Origin: Ostrinia nubilalis
Lineage: Eukaryota > Arthropoda > Insecta > Lepidoptera > Crambidae
Reading direction: 5' to 3'
Assembly: GCF_963855985.1 (NCBI RefSeq)
Contig: NC_087118.1
Location: forward strand, 11,428,501-11,492,500
DNA length: 64,000 bases
Positions 41,990 to 54,145 of this stretch are shown in pieces. Numbering within the stretch: position 1 is the stretch's first letter; each line of letters starts with the position of its first letter. The notes below the pieces were generated by a model, which did not search any database, was not told the origin of the DNA, and worked only from the letters and a program-made list of their open reading frames with translations. A program made the translations under genes and the position numbers.

Positions 41990-43645
41990 AAGTATCTGAT
42001 CCATAGATTTATGAAATACCACCTGTTACATTAATAGTTGGTACATCCTGTAGGAACCGCCTCACTATACGGCAGGTGTTCAGTATTGCCGCTTTCTGCA
42101 TCGTGATATAACAATTTTCGTGGAGATCTATAACTTTAAGGCTATTAAGCAGATGATTAGGTATGACTCCAGTGCTGGAGAGCACCAGTGGCACAATGTA
42201 CACTTTGTTAAGCTTCCAAATTCTGATTATCTCTTCTTTTAATTCTGAATATTTATGTATTTTTTCCGAAATAGTATTTTTGATGTTATGGGTGTTAGGT
42301 ACTGCTACATCTATTAGAAATGCAATCTTATTAACTTTGTCTACCAAGGTGATGTCGGGTCTATTGCAATGAATGGTGCGGTCTGTAAAGATGGCTCGGT
42401 CAAAGTACATTCTGTAACTGGGACTCTCCAGCACAGACTTCGGTTCATATTGGTAATATGGTTTAGATTTTTCGGAAATCAGTTTATGTAACTTATCTCA
42501 GCTTCTCTTCACAAATGTTTGTTTGTACACAGACAAAATTTAAACTAAGTTACTGCGTGGATATCTGTTATTGGCTTTCCATAGTGTTAAGTGTCTAATG
42601 TTACATTGAAATCTGTAAGCTGTTGATGTCCCTAATAAATAAATAAATAAATAAATAAATGTTTAATAGCTAATTTCTGGTGAACATAGTGAGCGATTTG
42701 GTTATGCCGGTGTGTGTAATCATTTTGGGTTAGTAATGGGCATGCATTTATGATGTGTTGAATGGTTTCCGGGTATCTATGGCATTTTCGACAGCGGTCA
42801 TCCTGTGAATTGGGGTCTTTTATTATGTGCTTCCTGTAATTTTTGGTATTTATAACCTGATCTTGAATGCTTATTAAAAAACCTTCAGTCTCAGGGAACA
42901 AATAACCAATTTTAAGCCATTTGTTAGAAGCCTCAGTGTCTACATGAGGTTGCTCTAGATCGTGTATGTGTCTGCCATGTAATTGTTTTCTTCGCCATGT
43001 CTCTATTTTTTCCTGCTCTGCTTGCTGTGATGTCTGATAGATCTTATCTGTATCCAAGAGGTTAAGTGGGGTAAAGTTTTCGTCTGATTCTATAACTGCC
43101 TTGGAATGGGACTATTTGATTTTGTATAAAAGAAATCTCTAAGACTGTTTATTTGACTTTGCCACAGTATTTTTAGGTCTACTAATCCTCTTCCACCTTT
43201 GTATCTTTTAATTGACATTCGTTCTATCGCTGATTTTGGGTGCAAATATTTGTTTTTAGTTAATGTTGTTCTTTCTAGTTTTGATTTGTAAGTTTGTTAT
43301 ATCTGTAGCTGTCCATTTGATAACTCCGCGAACGAGTAAGTTAAGATCGGTATCGCGTATGTATTTAGTGCTTTGAAAAGATTTTTGGAATTAAGTTGCT
43401 TCCTACATATTAGTTCAACTCGACGTATGTATTCACCAGTAAGATCTTTTTTTATTTGTGTATGGTTAATATATCTATTTTGTTTAATCCCTAAGTACTT
43501 ATAGGTATCCTCCGTAGTCATTGCTGTTATTTAAGTCTTCCTGTATATTATAGTCTCGCGCTATTATTTTACCTTTTTGAATGTGTAACGTTTTGCATTT
43601 TTCTACCCCAAACGTCATATGTATATCGCTCATTGAATTCAAAAC
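41990..43645 (-). pseudogene. LINE with restriction-like endonuclease (R2/R4-type), C-terminal half
   Basis: Minus strand, 5' to 3': RT thumb region MTFGVEKCKTLHIQKGKI, YKYLGIKQNRYINHTQIKKDL and NLFKALNTYAIPILTYSF. Next come ASNKWLKIGYLFPETEGFLISIQDQV and the CCHC knuckle CRKCHRYPETIQHIINAC. Last is the endonuclease RPDITLVDKVNKIAFLIDVAVPNTH with R-PD...D signature. Family enzymes use this nuclease to nick the target. RT palm motifs are missing (5' truncation) and a short retroposed tail with (AATA)n splits the frame at about 42440-42661. Confidence 0.75.
42510..42661 (+). mobile_element. Short retroposed 3' end with (AATA)n tail
   Basis: acttatggctttcc-type sequence ending gctgttgatgtccctaataa and six aata units, inserted sense inside the antisense endonuclease LINE. 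Confidence 0.4.
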
Positions 43646-44150
43646 GGCCACAAACCATAAACTATACTTTTTACAGGAGAGTCAAAACAAATTTTGAAAC
43701 ATGTTTTTTAGGAAAATATGTTTCTTTTTATTTAGTCAGTATATCATTGTTTACGTCAAATTTTGTATTATTTTTTAAAATAATTACCGCTGTTACAGCT
43801 CTAACACAACCTGAAAAAAACTACAAAAGCCCTTTTTGCATTCAAGATTAGATCAAATGTTTAAATAATTATCTCAAAAAATGAAACATATTTTAACTGA
43901 AATATGCTATAATTATTGTTTTGAAAGAAGAAGACATTAAAAACAAACAAAAATAAACAAAAATATTCTGTATGTGAAACAAAATATATGCCATAACTAT
44001 TTTTAAGAGGCTTTGCTTTATTTCTTTTCCAAGATGCAGGGTCACATTTTCTTTTACGGGATAGCTGCTGAGGTTCTACAGTAGTGTCAACACTAGGGGG
44101 TTGTGTGTCAACACTAGGGGGTTGGGTGTCAATACTAGGGGGCTGGGTGC
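43646..44150. other. Non-coding; short tandem repeat at the right end
   Basis: Three 22-24-bp units (gtcaacactagggggttg, 44085-44148) precede the giant hexamer array. Nothing else seen. Confidence 0.45.
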
Positions 44151-44986
44151 AAAATCAAAATCAAAATCAAAATCAAAATCAAAATCAAAATCAAAATCAA
44201 AATCAAAATCAAAATCAAAATCAAAATCAAAATCAAAATCAAAATCAAAATCAAAATCAAAATCAAAATCAAAATCAAAATCAAAATCAAAATCAAAATC
44301 AAAATCAAAATCAAAATCAAAATCAAAATCAAAATCAAAATCAAAATCAAAATCAAAATCAAAATCAAAATCAAAATCAAAATCAAAATCAAAATCAAAA
44401 TCAAAATCAAAATCAAAATCAAAATCAAAATCAAAATCAAAATCAAAATCAAAATCAAAATCAAAATCAAAATCAAAATCAAAATCAAAATCAAAATCAA
44501 AATCAAAATCAAAATCAAAATCAAAATCAAAATCAAAATCAAAATCAAAATCAAAATCAAAATCAAAATCAAAATCAAAATCAAAATCAAAATCAAAATC
44601 AAAATCAAAATCAAAATCAAAATCAAAATCAAAATCAAAATCAAAATCAAAATCAAAATCAAAATCAAAATCAAAATCAAAATCAAAATCAAAATCAAAA
44701 TCAAAATCAAAATCAAAATCAAAATCAAAATCAAAATCAAAATCAAAATCAAAATCAAAATCAAAATCAAAATCAAAATCAAAATCAAAATCAAAATCAA
44801 AATCAAAATCAAAATCAAAATCAAAATCAAAATCAAAATCAAAATCAAAATCAAAATCAAAATCAAATTCAAAATCAAAATCAAAATCAAAATCAAAATC
44901 AAAATCAAAATCAAAATCAAAATCAAAATCAAAATCAAAATCAAAATCAAAATCAAAATCAAAATCAAAATCAAAAATATTTATTC
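44151..44986 (-). repeat. (TCAAAA)n array, about 139 units
   Basis: Almost perfect hexamer array of about 836 bp with one clear variant (tcaaattc, about 44863). It begins directly at the 3' end of the antisense LINE, so it is an expanded LINE 3' tail ((TTTTGA)n on the LINE strand). Confidence 0.95.
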
Positions 44987-45757
44987 AGTTTAGACCACAA
45001 GTGGCACTTATGAACGTCAATAGAAAATAATAAAAAAAGAAAAGGTAGCCCTTATGGGGCACTTGTCTCCTTATCTTTTGGGCCCTACCAGCGCTTCGAG
45101 ACAAACATATGGCAAGTGCTGAGAAGAAACGCCGGAACAAACTCAGTCACCACTTATTGCCAGGAATTATCTAACGGTAAGAATAGTCAAATTTAAGTAC
45201 ATCAAATATGTGCAGACTGAACTGACCACGCATCCTTGTCATCAATATAGTCTCGAACCTTGTAGTACCCTTTGGACATAAGGGTATTTTTTATATGTAT
45301 CTTAAATTTGTTTATTGGCAATTCGACAAGGTTGTGTGGTATTTTGTTAAATATGGTAATACATTTCCCCAAGAATGAATTACCTATCTTATGCAACCTA
45401 AATGATGGAACAGCAAGTTTATTCTTATGTCTCGTGTTAAGTGAGTGGACGTCACTTTTCTTAGTAAATAAATGTATATGTTTACGGACATACATAATGT
45501 TATCAAATATGTATTGCGAAGCCACAGTCAATATATTGATTTCTTTAAAAACTTCTCTAAGCGAGTCACGTGGTTTAAGACCGTATATTGCCCGGACAGC
45601 TCTTTTCTGTAAAATGAAAATTGATTCTATGTCTGCTGCTGAGCCCCACAGTAAAAGACCATAAGACATAATACTATGAAAATAACTAAAATATACAAGC
45701 CTTGCTGTTTCAACATCAGTCAAGTTTCTGATCTTTCTCACCGCAAAGGCAGCTGAA
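44987..45757 (-). pseudogene. LB LINE: 3' UTR and C-terminal end of ORF2
   Basis: 45757-45202 encodes FAVRKIRNLTDVETARLVYF, SIMSYGLLLWGSAADIES and KRAVRAIYGLKPRDSL through to GYYKVRDYI, closely similar to the sense LINE at 14236. Downstream is the 3' UTR with gcacttgtctcc and gcaagtgctgagaagaa. It is separated from the upstream ORF2 by a 934-bp insertion with a 6-bp duplication. Confidence 0.75.
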
Positions 45758-46691
45758 CCAGGCCTCCGTCACTCGCCTATGCCGGCCGAGATAATTACCT
45801 ACAGCGCGCGACAACTTCAAGTTGCAAATCAGTCCGGGCCGCCACGCGCCTGTTTGCACACGCGTATCTATACACGCTCGGTCGATCATAGTCGCAATCA
45901 AGGTTTATTGTTCCAACAGCACTGTTATTCTTCTTTAATGAAAAATTGTAATATTTAGGAATAATAATTAACTGTAGTGATTTAAATAATAAAAAAAAAC
46001 TACACTTTTTAAATAATAAATTATTTTGAAATACTTATGACAAAAAACTATAGCAAAAAAATTATTTTAGCTAATAAAAACATTAACTTTACTTCACCGT
46101 GTCTATTTTCCGACACTACACCTTTTAAAACTGTTTGTTTAATTTCGAATTATCGCAACACTGAAGTTTAATTATAGGTACTTTAGAGATGGTACGATTA
46201 TACAAACTCCACTAGATTAAAGTTTTCGAATCGTAAATACAATAAATTCTTCTTAAAATTAAGTTTTTATTTATTTTACTTTGCTCATACAACCCTGACG
46301 CTTGAGCGGTGACGTAGATCAATTCTAAACACAAAAAAATGCGCTCTTGTGAGCGTAGTAGTAAGGTGCGATTTCGAATGCACCATGTGCGTTGGATATT
46401 TTGCATTATTATTATTACCGTTAAAATGTCGGCATCTGATCCTACACAAAGGAGTGCAATTTCTGTTGCTACTATTATGTATTTTGTGATACAACCCTGA
46501 CGCTTGAGCGGTGACGTAGATCAATTCTAAACACAAAAAAAATGCGCTCTTGTGAGCGTAGTAGTAAGGTGCGATTTCAAATGCACCATGTGCGTTGGAT
46601 ATTTTGCATTATTATTATTACCGTTAAAATGTCGGCATCTGATCCTACACAAAGGAGTGCAATTTCTGTTGCTACTATTATGTATTCTGTG
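45758..46691. mobile_element. 934-bp insertion with 6-bp target duplication
   Basis: Flanked by GCTGAA (45752-45757 and 46692-46697). Removal restores the RT frame (…RLSSA / AFAVRK…). The right part is a near-perfect ~202-bp tandem duplication (46287-46488, 46489-46691). The left part is GC-rich (gccggccgag, cgcgcgac). No coding capacity; the superfamily is unknown. Confidence 0.65.
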
Positions 46692-49000
46692 GCTGAACTA
46701 AGTCTTCCCGCCAAGGCAGCAATATGGGGGCCCCATTGTAATTTACAGTCTAGGGTAATACCTAGAAAGACAGTAGAGTTTATCAGTTCAATGCGTTCAT
46801 TATTTACTGTAATATTAGTATTAACTTGTTTGACATTAGGCATAGTGAATTTTAAACATTTAGTTTTTTTTGCGTTTAATAGCAAATTATTAGTTGTAAA
46901 CCAGTCTAATACTTTGGAAAGAGCATTATTCACGTTGTCAAATATTTCCTGACGCCTGTCAGTTTTAAAAATTAAAGAAGTGTCATCAGCAAATAATACT
47001 ATTTCACAAAGGTCCTTTGAATAAAAAGGTAGATCATTTATATAAATCAGAAAGAGCAATGGTCCCAGTATTGAGCCTTGGGGCACTCCCATTTTTAGGG
47101 GGGCGCCCGAGGAGTTAGTTCCGTGAATATTTACTTTTTGTAATCTGTCTGAGAGGTAAGAGTGTAATAGGCTTAAGGCCTTGCCTGATACGCCATAATG
47201 TTCTAGCTTAAATAACAGAGTTTGATGATCAACACAGTCAAACGCCTTCGATAAGTCACAAAATACATCAATAGCATCTTTTTTCTCCTGCCAAGCATCG
47301 AAAATGTGTTTGATAAGAGCAACCCCTGCATCGGTCGTACTTTTCCCTTTTGTGAACCCATATTGTTTTTCATGAAACAGTTTATTTAAGTTAAAATGAG
47401 ACAGTAGTTGATTGAAAATAATTTTTTCAAATATTTTACTGAGCGCAGGTAGTATCGATATAGGTCTAAAGTTGGATGGGTCACTTTTGTCTCCTGCTTT
47501 AAATAATGGTATGATTTTACTATGTTTCATCAGGGTAGGGAACTGACCTTCGTTAATACATTCATTAAAGATATGAGCTAAATGGGGAGCTATAAGAGGA
47601 ATGATGGGTTTTATTATGTCTGTTGATATGCCCCATATATCCTCTGTCTTTTTTATATTTAGTTCTTTGAAAGTTTTTATAATAACTATGGGGTCTATTT
47701 GTCTAAATTTTAATGGGCTATTGCAAACATCAACACAACCCTCGAGAAGAGACATTGCCTGATATGAACATGAATTAAGATTGCTTGTTGTTATGATTGG
47801 TACATTTGAGAAGTAACCTTCGAATGCGTTTGCTACCTTATCATTGCATTTAATATACTTATTATCAATTTTTAATGCGAATGTGTCATCCCGAGATATA
47901 ATTCTACAAGTTTCTTTATTAATACAATTCCAAGTAGCTTTAATTTTGTTGCCAGAGTTTTTAATTTTGTCACGTATGTAAATAGATTTTGCCATAGTAC
48001 AAACTTGTTTAAAAACTTTTGAGTATTTTTTTACATATTCTATAAAGTCTGGGTCGCTACTATAGGCTTTTCTACCATATAATTCAAACATTTTTTTCCT
48101 ACTAATATAAATACCTACTGTAGCCCAGTCACTGAATTTAGTTTTATTGTTTTTAATAATAATTGTTTTCTTAGGAAAAGTTTTATTGAACTCATTTTTA
48201 ATTAATTCAAATAATTGCTCATATAAAATATTTATACTACAGTTAAAATAATGCAAAAGTGGGACCTTATTAGATATTTGAGATTTAAATTTGTCTTTCT
48301 GGGATGCAGTGACTGGTCTGTATTCTATTTCCTTGCTCGATGGCACAAAATGGTGTTGAAATGACACTATTTGACCGCAATGATCAGAATTAACAAAATT
48401 TATTATTGATTTCTCTAGCACTAAGCAGTCACAGAATATATTGTCTAAGCAAGTAGCTGATGTTGGAGTCACCCTAGTTGGTTCAGAGAAAAGATTTAAC
48501 AAGTTAAAAGATTTGAATAAATTTAAAAACCGTATTGAAAGAGAGGAATCTTCTATTATATTGATATTAAAGTCTCTACATACAACTACTTTCTTTGAAC
48601 TATTACACACTCTTCTAAGTACCTCTTCCATTGTGGTTTCAAATAATTCATAGTTACTAGATGGGGGTCTATATACATACACATACAATAACATAGTCGT
48701 CCAGTTCTGCACATGACAGCTCAATAGTTCGCTCAACAGAGAGAGATACAATATCTTTACGCTCTTTACATTTTAATTTATCATTGATTAATATTAGTGA
48801 CCCTCCACGAACAGCTAACTCTCTAGTGAATGAACTAATAAGCTTATAACTATTAATGCTCAGCATTAGTTCATATTGCCTGAGCCAATGTTCCGTTAAA
48901 CATAAGACATGAATATTCAATTCTTGGATAAATAACTCAATTTCCAAGTCTTTGCCGAAGAAGCCTTGTACATTTTGATGCACTAAATTAAAACCGTTAA
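46692..49000 (-). pseudogene. LB LINE ORF2: AP endonuclease and reverse transcriptase
   Basis: The endonuclease opens with VHQNVQGFFGKD and LNIHVLCLTEHWL (catalytic Glu); a frameshift near 48700 leads to YRPPSSNYELFETTMEE and the diverged RDFN motif (GDFN in the family). DHCGQIVSF carries the terminal SDH-type His. RT motifs are KAGDKSDPSNFRPISILPAL, GFTKGKSTTD, FCDLSKAFDCVDHQTLL, GVPQGSILGPLLFLIYINDLP and catalytic LFADDTSL (about 47000). Similarity stops at GRLSSA at the 934-bp insertion. One frameshift and one insertion are all that break it, so it was active fairly recently. Jockey/CR1-like. Confidence 0.82.
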
Positions 49001-49235
49001 ATTTCTTTGTACCCGAATTTTGTATGCCAGAGTTATCCTCTATTGTCTTACGATGTAATTTAAATTATGATTTGGAACAGATTCCAAGGGTCGAACATCC
49101 ATGTTCTGCTCAATAAAAGCAGTTTGGCTAGCCAAATTAATGGCTAAATATTTAATAAAATATGATAGCGAATTCGCTATTCGTCTTTTACAATATTTAT
49201 TTAGATAATTATATTTATCTATTGTCAATAAACAT

Positions 49236-50612
49236 TTATTTTTTTAAATAATTGTTAATGTCAATTACATGGAATTTGCATTGATTATATGTCAGTGTAT
49301 TCAATGTCAAATTCAATTTATATCTTAAATTATTTTCCTCCTGTGGCAAGCTTCTACTGTAGGGGAATGTGAACAAAATTATTTTATCTACATTAAGTAA
49401 ACATAAGCTATCAAAAATATTTAGTAGGTCTTTTTTGCCTACATTGCCCCTATTTCCTATTAAAATTACTAATGTGGTATTTATTGAGAACGAATAATTT
49501 GTTATTTTTCTCATAATTTGTAAATAGGAAGCACCCGGTAAACAATGGTTGATTACACTTTGTCCCAAGTAACTATTAATAAGTTGGCCCAAATTTTTGC
49601 CTAACTCATCACTGAACATTACTGTGTTGGTTTTTTCAATATTTTTAGTTGGGGAGCCGCTGGTAAATGTGTGTGATATCCTAGGACAGTAGTCTTTGTT
49701 TAGGGTGTTTAGAGTAGGTGGTGACTCACAACCAGACTGAAAACTATCTGTACAAGATTCATCCAATAGGATAGAATTTTGACAGTTGCAATTAGATATA
49801 AATTTTTTCAATGCCTGGAAATGTTCATCACACTCTTTTTTTGTACATTGATACCGTTCAGACATTGTGTTCAAAGATTTCTTAAGATTACATAATTTAT
49901 ATTCTAGGTTTTCGACATCATGTTCATATTTTAGTACACTATTCTCTAACATTGTGGAACATATGTCAAGCTCATTCTTTAGACGCTGTCTCTCATTTAT
50001 ATAGTTTACTTTGTTGTATAAGCATTTTTGTTTTTTAATCAACTTATTTGTTTTTTTAATATAATTACTAATTTTTACATACTTTTTAAATTTATTTTTA
50101 CTGCATCTGACAATCTTACCACATACAGGAGTATTGTTTAAAGTATTATCACAAGTTAGGTCTATGGTAATTAATTGTTTGTCAGATGCAGTTTGGGTCA
50201 GGCTGGGCGCACTACCGACTAACTCGTCAAACATGATTTGGGTTTTGGTGGCTGTGCAGGCTTCTCTTTCAGCTTCCATTAATTCGATATGGCTGTGAGC
50301 ATCATAAAGGTCTTGTTTCATGATGGTCATACGTCTGAGGTTGTGTACGTACTCTTCATTGCACTCACCAAACCCGTCAATGATTAATTGTAGCCTATTC
50401 CGTTCCTCTACAATTGTCTCATAGTTGGTGTGCAGCTCAGCCATCTCTTTCTTTAAATGCTTGTTTTTATCCCACACATCCATCAGCTCCCTCTCATTGT
50501 CCTCTCTTTCCCTATTTAATTGCTCAATCAAGTCTTTGGCTGCCTTCAAATCTCTCAAAGCCAGTTGGAGTTGGGACTCCTCCCGGCGAGCAAAGGCTTT
50601 ACGTGTAAGCAT
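49236..50612 (-). CDS. LB LINE ORF1: coiled-coil protein with SGNH-like C-terminal domain
   Basis: 458 codons, intact. Starts at the ATG in MLTRKAFARREESQLQ; residues 10-130 are strongly coiled-coil (KDLIEQLNREREDNERELM, EERNRLQLII). A second helical, basic region (NYIKKTNKLIKKQK, LEYKLCNLKKSLNTMSERY) precedes a CX-rich stretch. Residues ~330-458 (VMFSDELGKNLGQLINSYLG, LPGASYLQIM, LVILIGNRGNVG, FHVIDINNYL) have the block order of SGNH/esterase domains found in some CR1-type ORF1 proteins, but the GDS serine block reads FSDE, so hydrolase activity is doubtful. The role in the family is RNA binding/RNP formation. It lies about 230 bp upstream of the ORF2 endonuclease start on the same strand. 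Confidence 0.7.
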   Translation of the reverse strand: MLTRKAFARREESQLQLALRDLKAAKDLIEQLNREREDNERELMDVWDKNKHLKKEMAELHTNYETIVEERNRLQLIIDGFGECNEEYVHNLRRMTIMKQDLYDAHSHIELMEAEREACTATKTQIMFDELVGSAPSLTQTASDKQLITIDLTCDNTLNNTPVCGKIVRCSKNKFKKYVKISNYIKKTNKLIKKQKCLYNKVNYINERQRLKNELDICSTMLENSVLKYEHDVENLEYKLCNLKKSLNTMSERYQCTKKECDEHFQALKKFISNCNCQNSILLDESCTDSFQSGCESPPTLNTLNKDYCPRISHTFTSGSPTKNIEKTNTVMFSDELGKNLGQLINSYLGQSVINHCLPGASYLQIMRKITNYSFSINTTLVILIGNRGNVGKKDLLNIFDSLCLLNVDKIILFTFPYSRSLPQEENNLRYKLNLTLNTLTYNQCKFHVIDINNYLKK

Positions 50613-51184
50613 TGTTGCTTTTGGTAAATAATAAAGTATTAGAAAGTAAATGCCAAAGGATCAATTGATCAATAATTGGAGGTTAATAAAATTGTAGGTA
50701 AATATAACCTCTTACGCGGGTGACAGTATAAGGTCACACTAATAGTATTTCGCTTCTAAAATATGCACTACTGTTGTAAATATAAAACAAATAGGTACCT
50801 GTTTCCAAAGATAGAACAATGTTAACAAAATCCAACGTAATATTTTCGAAATTGCACTGTCAAATCGGTCCTAAGTATTTGCACAATTTGCACCATAAAC
50901 ACAATGCAATACACAGATTTAAACGATATTTCACATATAATTACATAAAACAGTAACAGTGATGAGTTTAGAGACCTTTTACAATATTAATTATAATAAA
51001 AATCAGTAAATAAATTGGGACGAGTTCAAATCAGCTGTTAGCGGTAGTGTTGCCACAAGAAAATACTGGGTTGTTGCAATTCCGTTTCTGAAATAGGTGG
51101 CTCAGTATCTGTATTTGATGTCTCCATTTCGATGTTTTTGGGTTCGTCTTCCGCCCCGGAAGGTCCAGGTTGAGGAGATTTTTT
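50613..51184 (-). other. LB 5' UTR and an unassigned open stretch
   Basis: 50613-51040 is AT-rich and probably 5' UTR. 51178-51045 on the minus strand is open (PQPGPSGAEDEPKNIEME...) like a hydrophilic gag/ORF1 fragment, but too short to assign. Confidence 0.3.
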
Positions 51185-51971
51185 TTTAAATTAATTTATT
51201 TATTTAATAACAATCTTAGCTCTAACATTACAGGTTACCCCAATGCGATAGAGTAGATTAATTAGTACATATTTAACAATTAAGATTGCCGCTATGGCTA
51301 TAACATAAAATAAATAATGTAACCTTTGTGAATTCAGTCAAAGAACAGCTGAATATGTCAACGGTTCTAGCTACTACATTAAGTGTACGCAACGTTCTGG
51401 TAATTGGCGCCTCTTTTAGCATATTGGTTCTTGCATTCGGAATTGCGAATAGAGGAGGCTGCCGGCGCCGCCATACGTACCGGTCCGGCACACAAAGCGT
51501 CATCGACTGCAGTACGACCTGGTTGCATACCCGCCCCCGTACTAATTTGAACATATACGTAGCCAGGCTTAGATCCCGTCTAACTTCTAGTTTGTTGTAC
51601 CCCACCATCCCGAGTACAAATAAAGTTGGATACATGAGTGGATAGAACGGATATACGCCATACAATTTCAGATATAAAAATCTGGTAAACTTGTTTTGAA
51701 TCCGTTCCATCATAGTCTTATATTTAACCTCATGGGGTGACCAGACGAATGCATTGCATTGCAGGTGGCTCTTTACTAGTGCTTCGTACAAGGTTCTCAC
51801 TGCATTCAGATTCGTGAATTCTCGTGATTGACGCAAAATGAACCCTAAATTCCGGTATGCCTTCTTACAGGCTTTAATTATGTGTCCCCAGAAAGAGAGA
51901 TCGGTTGTAAAATAGACTCCAAGGTCCTTTGTTTCCGTTACTCTCTGCATCGGAGCACCGTCTACTGTATA
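51185..51971 (-). pseudogene. L3 LINE: C-terminal RT region and 3' end
   Basis: 51968-51273 reads TVDGAPMQRVTETKDLGVYF, then KACKKAYRNLGFILRQSREF, TLYEALVKSHLQCNAFVWSP and KLEVRRDLSLATYMFKL, the post-palm region of Jockey-type RTs. 51272-51185 is a short 3' UTR with an A/T-rich (TAAA) tail. The upstream part is separated by the palindromic element and survives only as about 30 bp at 53023-53050. Confidence 0.7.
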
Positions 51972-53018
51972 CAGTGTGTCCGGGCATGTAGTGATCAAAC
52001 TTTAAAGGCGTAATCTATGGACAATTTTATCGGTGAAAAGACTTTAAATTTGGGGCTTGACCCATTTCTCGCATATTTACAAGGATTTAAGTTTTTAATT
52101 TTAAGTTTTCACCTCTTCCGTCAAAAACAAGTGATAGCGTGGGTAACTTAACATTAATAAGCAAATATTTTATATCATGCGATAGCCAATAAAATTATCT
52201 ACTAGTAGAAGTAGAAAACAGACACAAGTTTCATACATTTTAAGGGAGTAAGAATGGATTTAATTAGAAATAAACATGATTTTTTTCACATCTTTTTCAG
52301 TTATTTCCCAAAATAAGAAAAACCAGGTCGTTAAGATATGTTTTATTTACATTTTATTATTAGTATTTGAGCCATTCTACAAAACGAATGTAAATTTATT
52401 AGTCTACGTCTATTAGTTTCGACGTAATTGTTGAACAGAGATACCCATTCCCAGCGGTTTCCATAGTAATCGGAATAGGTTGTGTGATTCTTTCAGGCAG
52501 TGCATTTTCGCATGTCGCGTGCGCTATGGAAACCGCTGGGAAAGGGTATCTTTGTTCAACAATTACGTCGAAACTAATAGACGTAGACTAATAAATTTAC
52601 ATTCGTTTTGTAGAATAGCTCAAATACTAATAATAAAATGCAAATAAAACATACCTTAACGACCTGGTTTTTCTTGTTTTGGGAGATAACTGAAAAAGAT
52701 GTGAAAAAAAAAATGTTTATTTCTAATTAAATCCATTCTTACACCCTTAAAATGTATGAAACTTGTATCTGTTTTCTACTTCTACTAATAGATAATTTTA
52801 TTGGCTATCGCATGATATAAAATTTTTGGTTATTAATGTTAAACTACCCACGCTATCACTTGTTTTTGAAGGAAGTGGTGAAAACTTAAAATTAAAAACT
52901 TAAATCCTTATAAATATGCGAGAAATGGGTCAAGCCCCAAATTTAAAGTATTTTCACCGATAAAATTGTCCATAGATTACGCCCTTAAAGTTTGATCACT
53001 ACATGCCCGGACACACTG
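51972..53018. mobile_element. 1047-bp palindromic element, CAGTGTG ends, copy 1
   Basis: CAGTGTGTCCGGGC at the left and its reverse complement at the right, TATA on both sides. The two arms are reverse complements over nearly 500 bp each, with a centre near 52470-52520 (aggttgtgtgattctttc). No gene. The host LINE codons for YTVDG span the insertion point, so the duplication is TA or TATA. Confidence 0.75.
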
Positions 53019-53049
53019 TATATGAATTTGTAAGGTGATTTTGACAACG

Positions 53050-54145
53050 TGAATGACATTAGAATAGAATAGAATAGAATTTCTTTATTGCGGTAAATGT
53101 GGTACAAAGTAGTGATAAACAATGAATGTTCGTTTCACACATCTAACCAACGACAATTGGCATGCAACATACAGTGAAACAGAAAGCACACAATTATGTC
53201 CAAATAAATAAGTCTCTAAGACTATAAAAATTCAACTAAAATAATTAATTAATACACAATGATGATATTATACATTCAATAATAATAAACAAAATACATT
53301 TCGATTAAAAAAAATATATATAGAAAAACAGTGTCAATTTCTTTAAAATTTGCAATTAATAAATTCATTTATGCTATAAAAACATTTGTCGCTTAACAAT
53401 TTATAAAGCTGGTATTTAAATTGCTTAGTGGGTAAGTCCTTCATTGCGTCCGGAAGTTTATTGTACAGTTTTATAGACATAAAGTAGCAATTTCTCTGAA
53501 AATTCGTCGTTGAACAAGACGGTACCACCAAACGATTAGGATACCGTGTAAAAAATGTACAAATCTCTCGTTTCGTTTGAAAATAATTAATATTGTTTTT
53601 AGTAAATATACATATTTCAAAAATATACATTGATGGTAATGTCAGCAAATTAAGTTTTTTAAATATTGGTCGACATGAATCCATTGGCCCAGCACCACAA
53701 ATAGCTCTCAGACACTTTTTTTGAATTAAAAAGGCACGCTGGATATCGACCGAGTTTCCCCACAGAACAAGACCATATCTTAAATTTGAGCAGACGTAGC
53801 CGTGATACGCAGCAAGTGCTGTCTTTTGATCACTAATTTTTGCAAGGCGGTATAAGGCAAACGCAAATCTATTAATTTTTTGGCAGACACTAGATACATG
53901 TTCCTTCCAAGTCAAATTCGCGTCCAGATTGATTCCAAGAAATTTAGCATTAGTGCACTCTGCGATTAAGTCACCGCCGTGTTTTACCGATACGCTTAGG
54001 GGGCTTCCATTTTTATTATAGAATTGTAGATATTTTGTTTTAGACAGATTAAATGATAACTTATTACACATAAGCCATTTTGTTACATTATTTATTGTGT
54101 TGTTTATTTCATATTCATAATCAGTATTTGTGATTTTATTAATTA
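53050..54145 (-). pseudogene. L4 LINE: RT thumb/C-terminus and 3' end
   Basis: 54140-53343 encodes TNTDYEYEINNTINNVTKWL, LSFNLSKTKYLQFYNK, FLGINLDANLTWKEHV, YRLAKISDQKTALAAY and LRYGLVLWGNSVDIQ. The 3' UTR ends in (AATAG)n at about 53065-53085. It is joined upstream across the Helitron-like copy to the FADD motif at 55203-55263. Confidence 0.75.

Noticed and set aside
44084..45030. Long open frames encoding (QN)n, (KS)n and, on the other strand, (LI)n
   Set aside because: They are translations of the TCAAAA hexamer array, which has no stop in these frames; not genes.
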